Positions 8,717 to 15,972 of a stretch of 44,548 nucleotides of DNA are shown in pieces. The translations under genes and the position numbers were made by a program. The stretch covers positions 1 through 44,548 of the forward strand of contig DHGA01000026.1 of the NCBI GenBank assembly GCA_002402545.1, read 5' to 3'. The notes under the pieces are model-generated. The model saw only the letters and a program-made list of their open reading frames with translations. It searched no databases and had not been told where the DNA came from. The DNA is from Syntrophaceae bacterium UBA4810 (GTDB lineage Bacteria > Desulfobacterota > Syntrophia > Syntrophales > Smithellaceae). Numbering within the stretch: position 1 is the first letter of the stretch; each line of letters starts with the position of its first letter.

Positions 8717-9499
8717 ATGAGCTATACTACAATTATCGTCGAAAAAAAGGCTGAAGAAAAACTCGGCATCATTACGCTAAACCGCCCGGAGGTGCGTAAC
8801 GCCATTAATCAAACCGTGCGTTCGGAATTGCTTCAAGCAATAATGGATATGGACGCGGATGCCAATGTTCGCGCCGTTATTATCACCGGCGGCCCTAAAG
8901 TCTTTGCTGCGGGAGCGGATATCGCCGCCATGGTCAACAATACCGCCATGGAGATGTTTTTCAACTCCGAGCTTTGGGATTTGACCTTGCGCATGGAAGA
9001 ATCCAGAAAACCTTTTATCGCGGCGATTGCCGGATTTTGTCTGGGCGGCGGCTGCGAACTAGCCATGGGCTGCGACATTCGTGTTGCCGCACAAAGCGCG
9101 CAGTTCGGCCAGCCGGAAATCAACATCGGTATTATACCCGGCGCTGGCGGCACGGTGCGCCTCTCCAAGCTGGTTGGCCTAGGCAAAGCCAAAGAACTGG
9201 TGCTCACCGGCAAGATGATATCCGCCGAGGAAGCTTTATCAATCAACCTGGTTAACAAAGTCGTGCCGGATGACAAACTCATGGAAGAAGCTTTTGCCAT
9301 GGCTAAAATGATCACACGGCACAGTCCGGTAGCCGTCGGGCTTGCTAAATTTTCCGTGCAAAACACGCAGGACGTTGATAATTATACAGGCAAAATTATC
9401 GAGAGAGCCGCCTTCTCTCTGGCTTTTGCCAGCGATGATCAGACCGAAGGCATGAAAGCCTTTCTGGAGAAGAGAAAACCAAGCTATAAGGGAAAATGA
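8717..9499 (+). CDS. Enoyl-CoA hydratase (crotonase family)
   Basis: A 260-aa protein of standard crotonase length. The oxyanion-hole motif AAGADIAAM is present, and the two catalytic glutamates are in place: E114 in GGGCELA and E134 in GQPEINIGIIPGAGG, with the usual spacing of 20. It should hydrate trans-2-enoyl-CoA (for example crotonyl-CoA) to 3-hydroxyacyl-CoA. A strong AAGGAGG site precedes the ATG. Its position directly after the acyl-CoA dehydrogenase and downstream of glutaconyl-CoA decarboxylase fits the step that follows formation of crotonyl-CoA. Other crotonase-family activities cannot be excluded, but both catalytic Glu residues favour hydratase. Confidence 0.93.
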   Translation: MSYTTIIVEKKAEEKLGIITLNRPEVRNAINQTVRSELLQAIMDMDADANVRAVIITGGPKVFAAGADIAAMVNNTAMEMFFNSELWDLTLRMEESRKPFIAAIAGFCLGGGCELAMGCDIRVAAQSAQFGQPEINIGIIPGAGGTVRLSKLVGLGKAKELVLTGKMISAEEALSINLVNKVVPDDKLMEEAFAMAKMITRHSPVAVGLAKFSVQNTQDVDNYTGKIIERAAFSLAFASDDQTEGMKAFLEKRKPSYKGK

Positions 9500-9531
9500 T
9501 TGAATTCATTATCAATATTTAGGGGGAACAA

Positions 9532-9837
9532 ATGTTTATCTGGCTTTTTCACCGTATCAGCGGTTTGACCTTAATCGCCTTAATCGGCCTCAAAATTGTC
9601 ACCGGTTATTTTCTCCTGCCGTTGGATGACAGGCCTGACTGGGCTTTGAGCCTGCACCGGCATCCGGTAATTGATTTTTTAATTATTATTCTGTTTTCTT
9701 TTCACAGTATTTACGGAATCAGAACAATAATTATTGATTTAGGATTCAGAAAAGAAAATTTTCTTTTCTGGGCATCCAACATTATCGCCGCTTTAGTCGT
9801 GGCTGGTTTTATTTGCTTGTATGTAAGGTTTTTATAG
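9532..9837 (+). CDS. sdhC: Succinate dehydrogenase/fumarate reductase membrane anchor (single, half-size)
   Basis: A 101-aa membrane protein with three helices. It has the SdhC-type HRISG motif at the N-terminus (H7) and an FHSIYGIRTIIID segment (H58) like the haem-b-binding helix and loop of SdhC/SdhD anchors. It directly precedes sdhA and its stop abuts the sdhA start. Known SQR/QFR enzymes use either two small anchors or one five-helix anchor. Here only one three-helix anchor is present and no second anchor gene fits into the neighbouring gaps. It may act as a homodimer or pair with another protein, which is inference. An AGGGGG-like ribosome site lies upstream of the ATG. Confidence 0.85.
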   Translation: MFIWLFHRISGLTLIALIGLKIVTGYFLLPLDDRPDWALSLHRHPVIDFLIIILFSFHSIYGIRTIIIDLGFRKENFLFWASNIIAALVVAGFICLYVRFL

Positions 9838-11544
9838 ATGATGCTTACACATGATATTCTTATAGTCGGCGGCGGCTTGACCGGTTTACGGGCGGCAGTA
9901 GGTCTTTGCGACAAATTCAATGTCGGGTTAATTTCCAAGGTATATCCCGTGCGATCTCATTCAATTGCCGCGCAGGGAGGAATCAACGCTTCTTTGGCGA
10001 ATAATCCCGATGGACGCGACGATACCTGGGAAAAGCACACTTTTGATACAGTAAAAGGCAGCGATTATCTGGGCGATCAAGACGCGATTGAAATAATGTG
10101 CAAGGAAGCGCCGGGTATTGTTTATGAGATGGAACACTGGGGCTGTCCTTTCAGCAGATTTCCCGACGGCACTATCGCTCAGCGTCCTTTCGGCGGCGGC
10201 GGTTTTCCGCGCACGTGTTTTTCCGCCGATGTTACCGGCCATTCTCTTTTAAATACTTTATATGAACGCGCCGTTTATAAAAAAGTGAAAATTTATCCGG
10301 AATGGTTTGTCACCTCGCTTTGCGTGGAAGACGGCCAGTGCCATGGAGTGATTGTTCTGGATATTAAATCAGGCGAACTCATCCCGGTGCGCGCCAAGGT
10401 CACGGTTTTCGGCACCGGCGGTTACGGCAGAGTTTATCGCAATTCAACCAACGCGCTGATTAACACAGGCAGCGGCATCGGCATGGCTTATAAAGCCGGT
10501 GTGCCTCTTAAGGATATGGAGTTTGTCCAGTTTCACCCGACTACGCTTATCGGCACGAATATTCTGATGACCGAAGGCTGCCGCGGTGAAGGCGGTTATC
10601 TTCTGAACAATAAGGGCGAGAGGTTCATGCAGAAATACGCGCCTACGGCAATGGAATTGGCCCCACGGGACATTGTTTCTCGCTGTATTATGACCGAAAT
10701 CGAAGAAGGACGCGGCTTTGAACATCCTCTGGGCACTTACATTGAGCTGGATTTGCGGCATTTGGGAAAAAAGAAGATTATCGAGCGTCTGCCGGGCATC
10801 CGCAGTATTTGTATGGATTTTATCGGCATTGATCCGGTTAAAAAACCAATTCCCATAATGCCTTCGCAGCATTATTCCATGGGCGGCATTGATGTTAACG
10901 AAAAAGGCGCTTCGCCAATCAAAGGGTTTTATGCCGCGGGCGAATGCGCCTGCGTCAGCGTTCACGGCGCCAACCGCCTGGGCGGAAATTCTCTGCTCGA
11001 TACCATTGTTTTCGGCAAATTGGCGGCTCGGGCTATCGAAGAGGAGCTTCCTAAAGATAAGCTCAAACCTAAGGAAAAACCGTTGCTGTCTTTGAAAGCA
11101 CAAGTCGAAAAAAAGATTAACAAGCTTACTCAGGCCGGCGGAGAACGACCCTACAAGCTCGCGGCAGATTTAGGCGCAGTAATGAGTGAAAAAGTCGGTG
11201 TTTTCCGCACGAAAAAGGAAATTGCTCAAGCGTTGGATGAGGTCAAAAAAATCAAAGAAAGATATATAAACGTGAGTGTTTCCTCGGCGGATCCGCATAT
11301 GAATTACGAACTGCATAATGCCATAGAGCTCGAATATATGCTGGAAGTCGCGCATACGATTGTTCTGGGCGCGCTGTTGCGTGAAGAGAGCCGTGGCGCT
11401 CATTTCCGGCGCGACTTCCCCAAAAGAAACGATAAAAAATGGCTTAAACATACCATCGCCAAAATGGGTAAAAAAGGCGATCCGCTCATTTCTTGTAAAC
11501 AAGTTAAGATTACCAACTATCAACCAATGGAGAGAAAATATTGA
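9838..11544 (+). CDS. sdhA: Succinate dehydrogenase/fumarate reductase flavoprotein subunit
   Basis: A 568-aa flavoprotein. The N-terminal dinucleotide-binding GGGLTGLRAA and RSHSIAAQGGI are present, with H41 as the predicted covalent FAD attachment site. Downstream are the substrate-site signatures EFVQFHPTTL, the Arg of APRDIVSR, and PSQHYSMGGI followed by GECACVSVHGANRLGGNSLL. The subunit interconverts succinate and fumarate on the cytoplasmic face. It begins right after the anchor gene and its stop overlaps the TTG start of sdhB. Sequence alone does not fix direction: in a syntroph it may oxidise succinate or act as fumarate reductase. Confidence 0.95.
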   Translation: MMLTHDILIVGGGLTGLRAAVGLCDKFNVGLISKVYPVRSHSIAAQGGINASLANNPDGRDDTWEKHTFDTVKGSDYLGDQDAIEIMCKEAPGIVYEMEHWGCPFSRFPDGTIAQRPFGGGGFPRTCFSADVTGHSLLNTLYERAVYKKVKIYPEWFVTSLCVEDGQCHGVIVLDIKSGELIPVRAKVTVFGTGGYGRVYRNSTNALINTGSGIGMAYKAGVPLKDMEFVQFHPTTLIGTNILMTEGCRGEGGYLLNNKGERFMQKYAPTAMELAPRDIVSRCIMTEIEEGRGFEHPLGTYIELDLRHLGKKKIIERLPGIRSICMDFIGIDPVKKPIPIMPSQHYSMGGIDVNEKGASPIKGFYAAGECACVSVHGANRLGGNSLLDTIVFGKLAARAIEEELPKDKLKPKEKPLLSLKAQVEKKINKLTQAGGERPYKLAADLGAVMSEKVGVFRTKKEIAQALDEVKKIKERYINVSVSSADPHMNYELHNAIELEYMLEVAHTIVLGALLREESRGAHFRRDFPKRNDKKWLKHTIAKMGKKGDPLISCKQVKITNYQPMERKY

Positions 11545-12281
11545 TCAGCGATACTTATACTTTCAAAATTCTGCGGTATGACGCCAAAGAGCCCAAAAAA
11601 GAGCCCTGTTTCGCGTCATATAAAATTAAAGTCATCCCCGGCCTGACTGTTTTGGCTATGCTTTTGCGCATACGGGATGAAATTGACGGCACTTTATCGT
11701 TTAGGTCATCGTGCCGATCGGCTATTTGCGGCTCTTGCGCCATGGTCATAAATGGCAAGATAGACCTCGCCTGCCGCACACAGGTTGCTGTTTTTGAGAC
11801 AGATACGATCATTCTGGAACCTCTGCCCAACTTTGAAGTTATCAAAGACCTGGTTGTGGACATGACACCATTCTGGGATATGTACGAAAAGATACAGCCT
11901 TATCTCATCCGCAAAAGTTCAGAGCCGGAAAAAGAGATTTACCAGAGCGAAAAGAACAGAAAAAAGATTGATCAGTTTGTCAACTGCATTCTCTGCGCCT
12001 GCTGTTACGGGGCGTGCCCGGTTTTAAACAGAGACGGCAATTACGCCGGTCCCGCGGCCATGGCTAAGTTGCAGAGATTTTCGCTTGATTCCCGCGATGA
12101 ACGCTCGGCTGAAACACTGGAAACTTTTAACAGTGAAGAAGGCGTCTGGGGTTGCGATACGGTTTTCCGCTGTATCGAAGCCTGCCCCAAGGACGTGCGG
12201 CCGACTGACGGCATTGTAGGTTTGAGAAAAACTCTTCTCAAAAACAAAGCTAAAGATATCTGGAGGTCCATCAAGAGATGA
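11541..12281 (+). CDS. sdhB: Succinate dehydrogenase/fumarate reductase iron-sulfur subunit
   Basis: A 246-aa protein with the three expected iron-sulfur sites. They are a 2Fe-2S plant-type region (SCRSAICGSCAM then LACRT), a 4Fe-4S motif CILCACCYGACP, and a last motif CDTVFRCIEACPKD for the cluster near the quinone. It passes electrons from SdhA to the membrane anchor. The start is TTG within TTGA, overlapping the sdhA stop, and has a GGAGAG site 6-7 nt upstream. No ATG upstream fits. Its own stop overlaps the ATG of the Rieske gene (ATGA), so the dehydrogenase and the Rieske/cytochrome b genes are translationally linked. Confidence 0.94.
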   Translation: MISDTYTFKILRYDAKEPKKEPCFASYKIKVIPGLTVLAMLLRIRDEIDGTLSFRSSCRSAICGSCAMVINGKIDLACRTQVAVFETDTIILEPLPNFEVIKDLVVDMTPFWDMYEKIQPYLIRKSSEPEKEIYQSEKNRKKIDQFVNCILCACCYGACPVLNRDGNYAGPAAMAKLQRFSLDSRDERSAETLETFNSEEGVWGCDTVFRCIEACPKDVRPTDGIVGLRKTLLKNKAKDIWRSIKR

Positions 12282-12748
12282 AGCTTAAATATTCCCTCAT
12301 CACGCGCCGGCAGTTTTTAAACACGCTTTTCAGCGGTTCGCTTTTGGTGTTTTTTTCCGGCGCCATATATTCCCTTTTGAAATTCTCTTTCCCCACTCTG
12401 GGCAAAGAACCGGAATTTGTCGTTTTGGATAAAAATGAATTTGGAAATCTTGCCCCTAATTCCACCAAATCATTTGCCTGGGGCGGCGTACTGGGGCTCT
12501 TTTTAAAAAGAGAAGACGGAACAATGGCCGCTTTTAAAGGCGTCTGCACGCATATGGAATGCAACGTCGCTTACCGCCCGGAAGAGAAAAAATTCTACTG
12601 CGCCTGCCATCAGGGCTGGTTTAACGATCTGGGCGTGAACATTGAAGGGCCTCCTCCAAAACCTCTGGAGAATTTTGAAATACTGGAAACAGGCGAAAAA
12701 ATAGTCATCGCCAGAAAGGGAGCTAAAGTTGATCTGGCCAAAGTTTAG
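12278..12748 (+). CDS. Rieske 2Fe-2S protein with twin-arginine signal anchor
   Basis: A 156-aa Rieske protein of bc/b6f-type quinol oxidoreductases. The N-terminus has a twin-arginine motif (TRRQFLNTL) followed by a hydrophobic helix, so it is probably a Tat-exported protein kept as a membrane anchor. Cluster ligands are C90 and H92 (CTHMEC) and C108 and H111 (CACHQG), and the disulfide cysteines C95 and C110 are also present. It should take one electron from quinol and pass it to a periplasmic acceptor. It overlaps sdhB by 4 nt and the cytochrome b gene by 20 nt. No cytochrome c or c1 gene follows. Confidence 0.93.
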   Translation: MKLKYSLITRRQFLNTLFSGSLLVFFSGAIYSLLKFSFPTLGKEPEFVVLDKNEFGNLAPNSTKSFAWGGVLGLFLKREDGTMAAFKGVCTHMECNVAYRPEEKKFYCACHQGWFNDLGVNIEGPPPKPLENFEILETGEKIVIARKGAKVDLAKV

Positions 12749-13793
12749 AAACTGGTTTCAGGAACGTTACGATACTAACGAACTGAAAAAAATCGCCAAA
12801 AGCAAACTTGTGCCCAGGCATCGTTACGATATTTTGTATTATACCGGCGGCATCACGCTTTTTCTGTTCATTGTGCAGTTTATCACGGGAATGATTTTGG
12901 CTTTTTATTATGTTCCGCATGTTGATTACGCTTACGAAAGCATTATCGAGATAGTCACAAAAATCAACATGGGTTGGTTCTTCCGCTCTTTTCACCACTG
13001 GGGAGCGCAGCTTTGCATTGTTTTTGTTTTCATACATCTCTTCGGCACGCTGCTGGTTAAATCCTACCGCAAGCCCCGGGAATTTATCTGGGTAAGCGGC
13101 TTTATTCTGCTGGTTATTTCGATTTTCTTCGGCCTCAGCGGTTATTTGATGCTTTGGGATGAACGCGCCTTTGCCGCGGTGCGCGTAGCAACCGGCGGCG
13201 CGGGTAATTTGCCTGTTGTCGGCAGTTTCATTAAAATATTCTTGCGTGGCGGCACGGAAGTCGGCGGCGACACCATTACACGTTTTTATGCCTTTCATGT
13301 ATCCATTCTGCCGCTTTTATCGATGTTGCTCATCAGCCTGCATGTTCTTCTGGTTCAGTATCACGGCATGAGCGTGCCTCTATCCGTGGAAAATAAACAA
13401 AAAACGGGCGAACCTTTCTTTCCCAATGTTTTCTACAAAGACATGATGATTTGGCTGTTGGTGCTGGGCGTGGTCGCTACACTGGCGGTAATGCTGCCGC
13501 CGGAAATAGGCATTAAAGCAGATCCGATGGCTCCGCCTCCGGAAGGAATCAAACCGGAGTGGTATTTTCTTTTCATGCTGGAGACGCTCAAACTTTTCCC
13601 CGGCACGATTTACGGCTTTAACGGCGAAACCATCGCCATTATCTGCGTAACCATCGGGATTTTATTCTTCTTTTTGATTCCGTTTCTGGATAGAAAGTCC
13701 AACCGTGGTCAGAAAAGCCATTTATTTACGATTATTGCCGTTATTTATATTATTTACTTTATGACTATGACTCTAGTCGGCTTTTTAAGTTAG
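12729..13793 (+). CDS. Cytochrome b, b6-type N-part fused to a subunit IV-like C-part
   Basis: A 354-aa membrane protein. Four haem-ligand histidines are at H89, H103, H190 and H205; the 14-residue gap between the last two is b6-like. A PEWY quinol-site motif is at residues 276-279, so the b6-like part and a subunit IV-like part are joined. Translation starts at TTG (12729), inside the end of the Rieske gene, so it depends on coupling. An oddity is the segment GYLMLWDERAF, where cytochromes b usually have GY(L/V)LPW: the conserved proline is replaced by leucine. With the Rieske protein it would form the quinol-oxidising core of a bc complex with no visible cytochrome c1. Confidence 0.92.
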   Translation: MIWPKFRNWFQERYDTNELKKIAKSKLVPRHRYDILYYTGGITLFLFIVQFITGMILAFYYVPHVDYAYESIIEIVTKINMGWFFRSFHHWGAQLCIVFVFIHLFGTLLVKSYRKPREFIWVSGFILLVISIFFGLSGYLMLWDERAFAAVRVATGGAGNLPVVGSFIKIFLRGGTEVGGDTITRFYAFHVSILPLLSMLLISLHVLLVQYHGMSVPLSVENKQKTGEPFFPNVFYKDMMIWLLVLGVVATLAVMLPPEIGIKADPMAPPPEGIKPEWYFLFMLETLKLFPGTIYGFNGETIAIICVTIGILFFFLIPFLDRKSNRGQKSHLFTIIAVIYIIYFMTMTLVGFLS

Positions 13794-13801
13794 GAGTGCT
13801 T

Positions 13802-14380
13802 ATGCTGATAAAAAACATAATGATGTCATTTCGAATCCGCCAATTGCGGATGAGAAATCTTACATTGTCATTCTTTTCCTTTGTCATTGCGAATCCGCTA
13901 AAGCGGATAAAGCAATCTCTACGCATGTCATTGCGAAAATATTTAACATCATTCAAACGAAAAGACTGTGTAGCAATCCTCATTTGTCATTGCGAACGCA
14001 CGATAGTGCGTGTGGCAATCTTTATATTATCAAAGATTTATGAGATTGCTTCGCTCATTACATTTGCTCGCAAAGACATTACAGCACAGTCTCGAAAGCG
14101 TGAATCTATAATTTTCTTGTCATTGCGAGGTCACGCAGTGACCGTGGCAATCTTTCTTTTAACCTTCCTCACCCTCCCCTCTTCCACCTTTGCCCAAGAA
14201 AAAATCCCTGTCTTCCCAACTACACCAGTCGAGGCATACACAGTCTACGGAAGCCTCGCGCTCTTCTGGCTGGCCATCATTTTCTTAATCGTTGTTATTA
14301 AAATGAAACTAAACGAAATTGAACGGATTCAGAAATTGGGGATTGATGAGGAAGACTCTGACGCACCAATGCTGGATTAA
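13802..14380 (+). CDS. Small exported membrane protein with an in-frame REP insertion in its signal peptide
   Basis: The ATG at 13802 has a good AGGAG site 5 nt upstream, just after the cytochrome b stop (GTG at 13796 is a less likely start). The frame gives 192 aa. Codons 1-5 (MLIKN) look like the beginning of a signal peptide. About 110 codons of REP-like palindromes follow without any stop, and then the signal peptide seems to resume (IFLLTFLTLPSSTFAQE). The mature part has one membrane helix (GSLALFWLAIIFLIVVI) and an acidic tail. A restart at GTG 14138, with GAGG 7 nt upstream inside the last palindrome, would give an 80-aa protein with an intact signal peptide. The function is unknown; it may be an extra subunit of the cytochrome b complex. 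Which start is used is uncertain. Confidence 0.55.
   Translation: MLIKNIMMSFRIRQLRMRNLTLSFFSFVIANPLKRIKQSLRMSLRKYLTSFKRKDCVAILICHCERTIVRVAIFILSKIYEIASLITFARKDITAQSRKRESIIFLSLRGHAVTVAIFLLTFLTLPSSTFAQEKIPVFPTTPVEAYTVYGSLALFWLAIIFLIVVIKMKLNEIERIQKLGIDEEDSDAPMLD
13824..14153 (+). repeat. Array of six REP-like palindromic units
   Basis: Units share TGTCATTGCGA at one end and GCAATCT at the other, with a variable hairpin between. The copies are 13824-13860 (diverged), 13882-13918, 13926-13978 (long, without hairpin), 13985-14021 (stem CGCAC/GTGCG), 14042-14078 (inverted) and 14118-14153 (stem GGTCAC/GTGACC). The layout is that of REP/BIME elements, which in many bacteria are moved by RAYT transposases; no such gene is in the window. 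The array lies inside the reading frame that follows cytochrome b. Confidence 0.85.
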
Positions 14381-14427
14381 TACCAATTCTTATTAATTTG
14401 ATTACAAGTTTATGACTAAAAGCTGGA

Positions 14428-14454
14428 CCGGAGCGGAGCGATCGGCTGTATCGC
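14428..14454 (+). repeat. 27-bp direct repeat, copy 1
   Basis: The sequence starts ACCGGAGCGGAGCGATCGG and matches the copy at 14799-14825 at 25 of 27 positions, in the same orientation. The two copies bracket the gene for a 96-aa membrane protein. No transposase or clear terminal inverted repeat is attached. Confidence 0.75.
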
Positions 14455-14469
14455 GTGGTTATATTTTTA

Positions 14470-14760
14470 TTATGAACCATTGCAAAAGAACTTAATAATT
14501 GCGAAAAATATTCCAACTATTGTTGCTATGGCGAGGATGATGTTTAAATGAAAAACCTTTGTCGCTAGTTGCTGACTTGATTGAGCGTTGGCAGATAATG
14601 ATCTTTCAAGACTATTTATTGAATTTTCAACATCTTCAGTGCATTTGACAAGTATTGCTTGTTTTATGATTTGATGGTCTTTGTTTTCTGGTTTTACGTA
14701 ATAAGTATCAAATTCTGAAAGAAGTTCTTTTTTGCTTTTCCCGTCAATCAACGATGACAT
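14470..14760 (-). CDS. Small C-terminally anchored membrane protein, unknown function
   Basis: A 96-aa protein with a charged, helical N-terminal two-thirds (many Lys/Glu/Ser, possible short coiled coil around residues 45-65) and one C-terminal membrane helix (about 71-91), so it is probably tail-anchored with the bulk in the cytoplasm. An AGGAG site 7 nt before the ATG supports the start. I do not recognise the family. It stands alone between two 27-bp direct repeats and is AT-rich compared with the block to its left, which may mean it was acquired. Confidence 0.65.
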   Translation of the reverse strand: MSSLIDGKSKKELLSEFDTYYVKPENKDHQIIKQAILVKCTEDVENSINSLERSLSANAQSSQQLATKVFHLNIILAIATIVGIFFAIIKFFCNGS

Positions 14761-14798
14761 TGTGATCTCCTTTTTTTAAAAAAATAACAACGAAATCC

Positions 14799-14825
14799 AC
14801 CGAAGCGTAGCGATCGGCTGTATCG
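14799..14825 (+). repeat. 27-bp direct repeat, copy 2
   Basis: This starts ACCGAAGCGTAGCGATCGG and differs from copy 1 (14428-14454) at only two positions. It lies just upstream of the ribosome site of the 96-aa protein gene, so it could contain part of that gene's promoter. Confidence 0.75.
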
Positions 14826-14877
14826 TTCTTGTTGGTACATAATCGTAAATAATGGTAATTGTTCCTCTGTTCACTGT

Positions 14878-15609
14878 TCACTTTGAACAATGTTTCACAC
14901 ATTTAAATCCCATTTTCTCCATACATTTCTGAAATTTTCCCGGGACGGTGGCGGCATCAAATGCAAGCGCGGCAGCATAGAGAATCGGCGCAGCGAACAT
15001 AAATAGGCTTTTTTGCGGCACAACAAGGTCATTGCAGTCTGCTAGTGCATTGGTATACGCTTTTTCTTTGCCTGTCGGGATTAAATAATCTCCCCTTGTG
15101 GGATTAATGCGTGATGGCACCCTTAATGCTTCATAAACAGACAACGATGTTTCATCATCATTGCCATCATATTTTGCTCTTATTAGGATAAGGTTTTCAA
15201 GATTATAAGTCCTTGCATACTTTAGTGGAGTATTACCGTACTTATCTTTAATAGACGCATCTGCGCCATTGTCGAGTAATACGTTGATAACGTTGTTGCT
15301 CGTTTCTGGAGTTAAATGTAGTGCTGCATAATGAAGGGGTGTCATACCTTCACCGTTTTGCGTATTTACTTTAGCGCCTTTACTGATAAGAAACTCCAGC
15401 ACAGATTTTTGACCATCGCATACTGCAAGAAAAAGCGCTGTATAACCCGCCTTGTCTTTCTGCTCTATATCTGCACCATTCTTAATTAGATTTTGAACCG
15501 ACTCTATGTCGCCTTTGGAAGAAGCAACCAATAGCGGTGATTTTGTAGCACACCCTGTTATTAGTACCGTTGCGATTAAAAAAACAAAAAAAGCGTAGCG
15601 ATAGGACAT
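14878..15609 (-). CDS. Ankyrin-repeat lipoprotein
   Basis: A 243-aa protein. Residues 1-20 form a lipoprotein signal ending in the lipobox LITGC. Three to four ankyrin repeats follow (GYTALFLAV, GMTPLHYAALH and GNTPLKYAR mark successive repeats, with NGAD/KGAK loops). The C-terminal part has four cysteines near the end and no repeat. I chose the ATG at 15609, which has a GAGGTGG ribosome site 6 nt upstream, over the TTG one codon earlier. Ankyrin repeats mediate protein-protein contacts; here they would be outside the cytoplasm, attached to a membrane lipid. Partner and function are unknown. An 11-bp element shared with another lipoprotein gene lies about 40 nt upstream. Confidence 0.85.
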   Translation of the reverse strand: MSYRYAFFVFLIATVLITGCATKSPLLVASSKGDIESVQNLIKNGADIEQKDKAGYTALFLAVCDGQKSVLEFLISKGAKVNTQNGEGMTPLHYAALHLTPETSNNVINVLLDNGADASIKDKYGNTPLKYARTYNLENLILIRAKYDGNDDETSLSVYEALRVPSRINPTRGDYLIPTGKEKAYTNALADCNDLVVPQKSLFMFAAPILYAAALAFDAATVPGKFQKCMEKMGFKCVKHCSK

Positions 15610-15648
15610 CAATTACCACCTCTCATTGTGTTATGAATGCTAAAACGA

Positions 15649-15659
15649 TTAATATACGT
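15649..15659 (-). promoter_or_regulatory. 11-bp element shared upstream of two lipoprotein genes (copy 1)
   Basis: The minus-strand sequence ACGTATATTAA recurs at 20621-20631, in both cases 40-60 nt upstream of a minus-strand lipoprotein gene. It contains TATATT, which could be a -10 box. No good -35 was found. Confidence 0.25.
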
Positions 15660-15890
15660 AATATTTAAAATCTGCTTCTTAGTACAAAATCTGTTTTTAT
15701 GATCATTTGTTTTCTATACAAAAAGTCATTAAAAATCAAACAACAATAAATTATTGATCCAGCAATATGTCTTCATTATCATCAAATACGTAATACGTCT
15801 TTTATGGGTTTTTGGAGAAAATCCAAATCAAATTATAAAATTTAACCAAAATAAATGATCACTTTACTTTTTCCGCCGCCGATAAAACGC

Positions 15891-15926
15891 AAAAAGGAGC
15901 GGAGAAATGTCCCCGCCCCTCTTTTA
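15891..15926 (-). terminator. Rho-independent terminator after the Cys-rich lipoprotein gene
   Basis: On the minus strand a GC-rich stem (GGGGCGGGG pairing with CTCCGCTCC, imperfect) is followed by TTTTT. It lies about 47 nt beyond the stop at 15973. A closely similar element is found at 16684-16718. Confidence 0.7.
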
Positions 15927-15972
15927 AGTTATTTATAGTAATTGGAAAACTGTAAACGCATTTTTTCAACCC

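Larger units (their letters stand above)
15610..15972. other. AT-rich intergenic region without a gene
   Basis: This 363-nt stretch separates two minus-strand lipoprotein genes. It holds a probable terminator (15891-15926) for the upstream gene on the minus strand and a candidate regulatory 11-mer (15649-15659) in front of the ankyrin gene. The rest is AT-rich with no open frame that has a ribosome site. Confidence 0.6.

Noticed and set aside
10444..11103. A 219-codon minus-strand frame inside sdhA
   Set aside because: It is a shadow of sdhA with no ribosome site or protein-family features.
13824..14153. Possible CRISPR array
   Set aside because: The units vary in length, spacing and orientation and their palindromic cores differ; there are no constant repeats with unique spacers and no cas genes. 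REP/BIME fits better.
14428..14830. Integron attC sites around the 96-aa gene
   Set aside because: The repeats lack the paired RYYYAAC/GTTRRRY core boxes at the right places, and no integrase is nearby.
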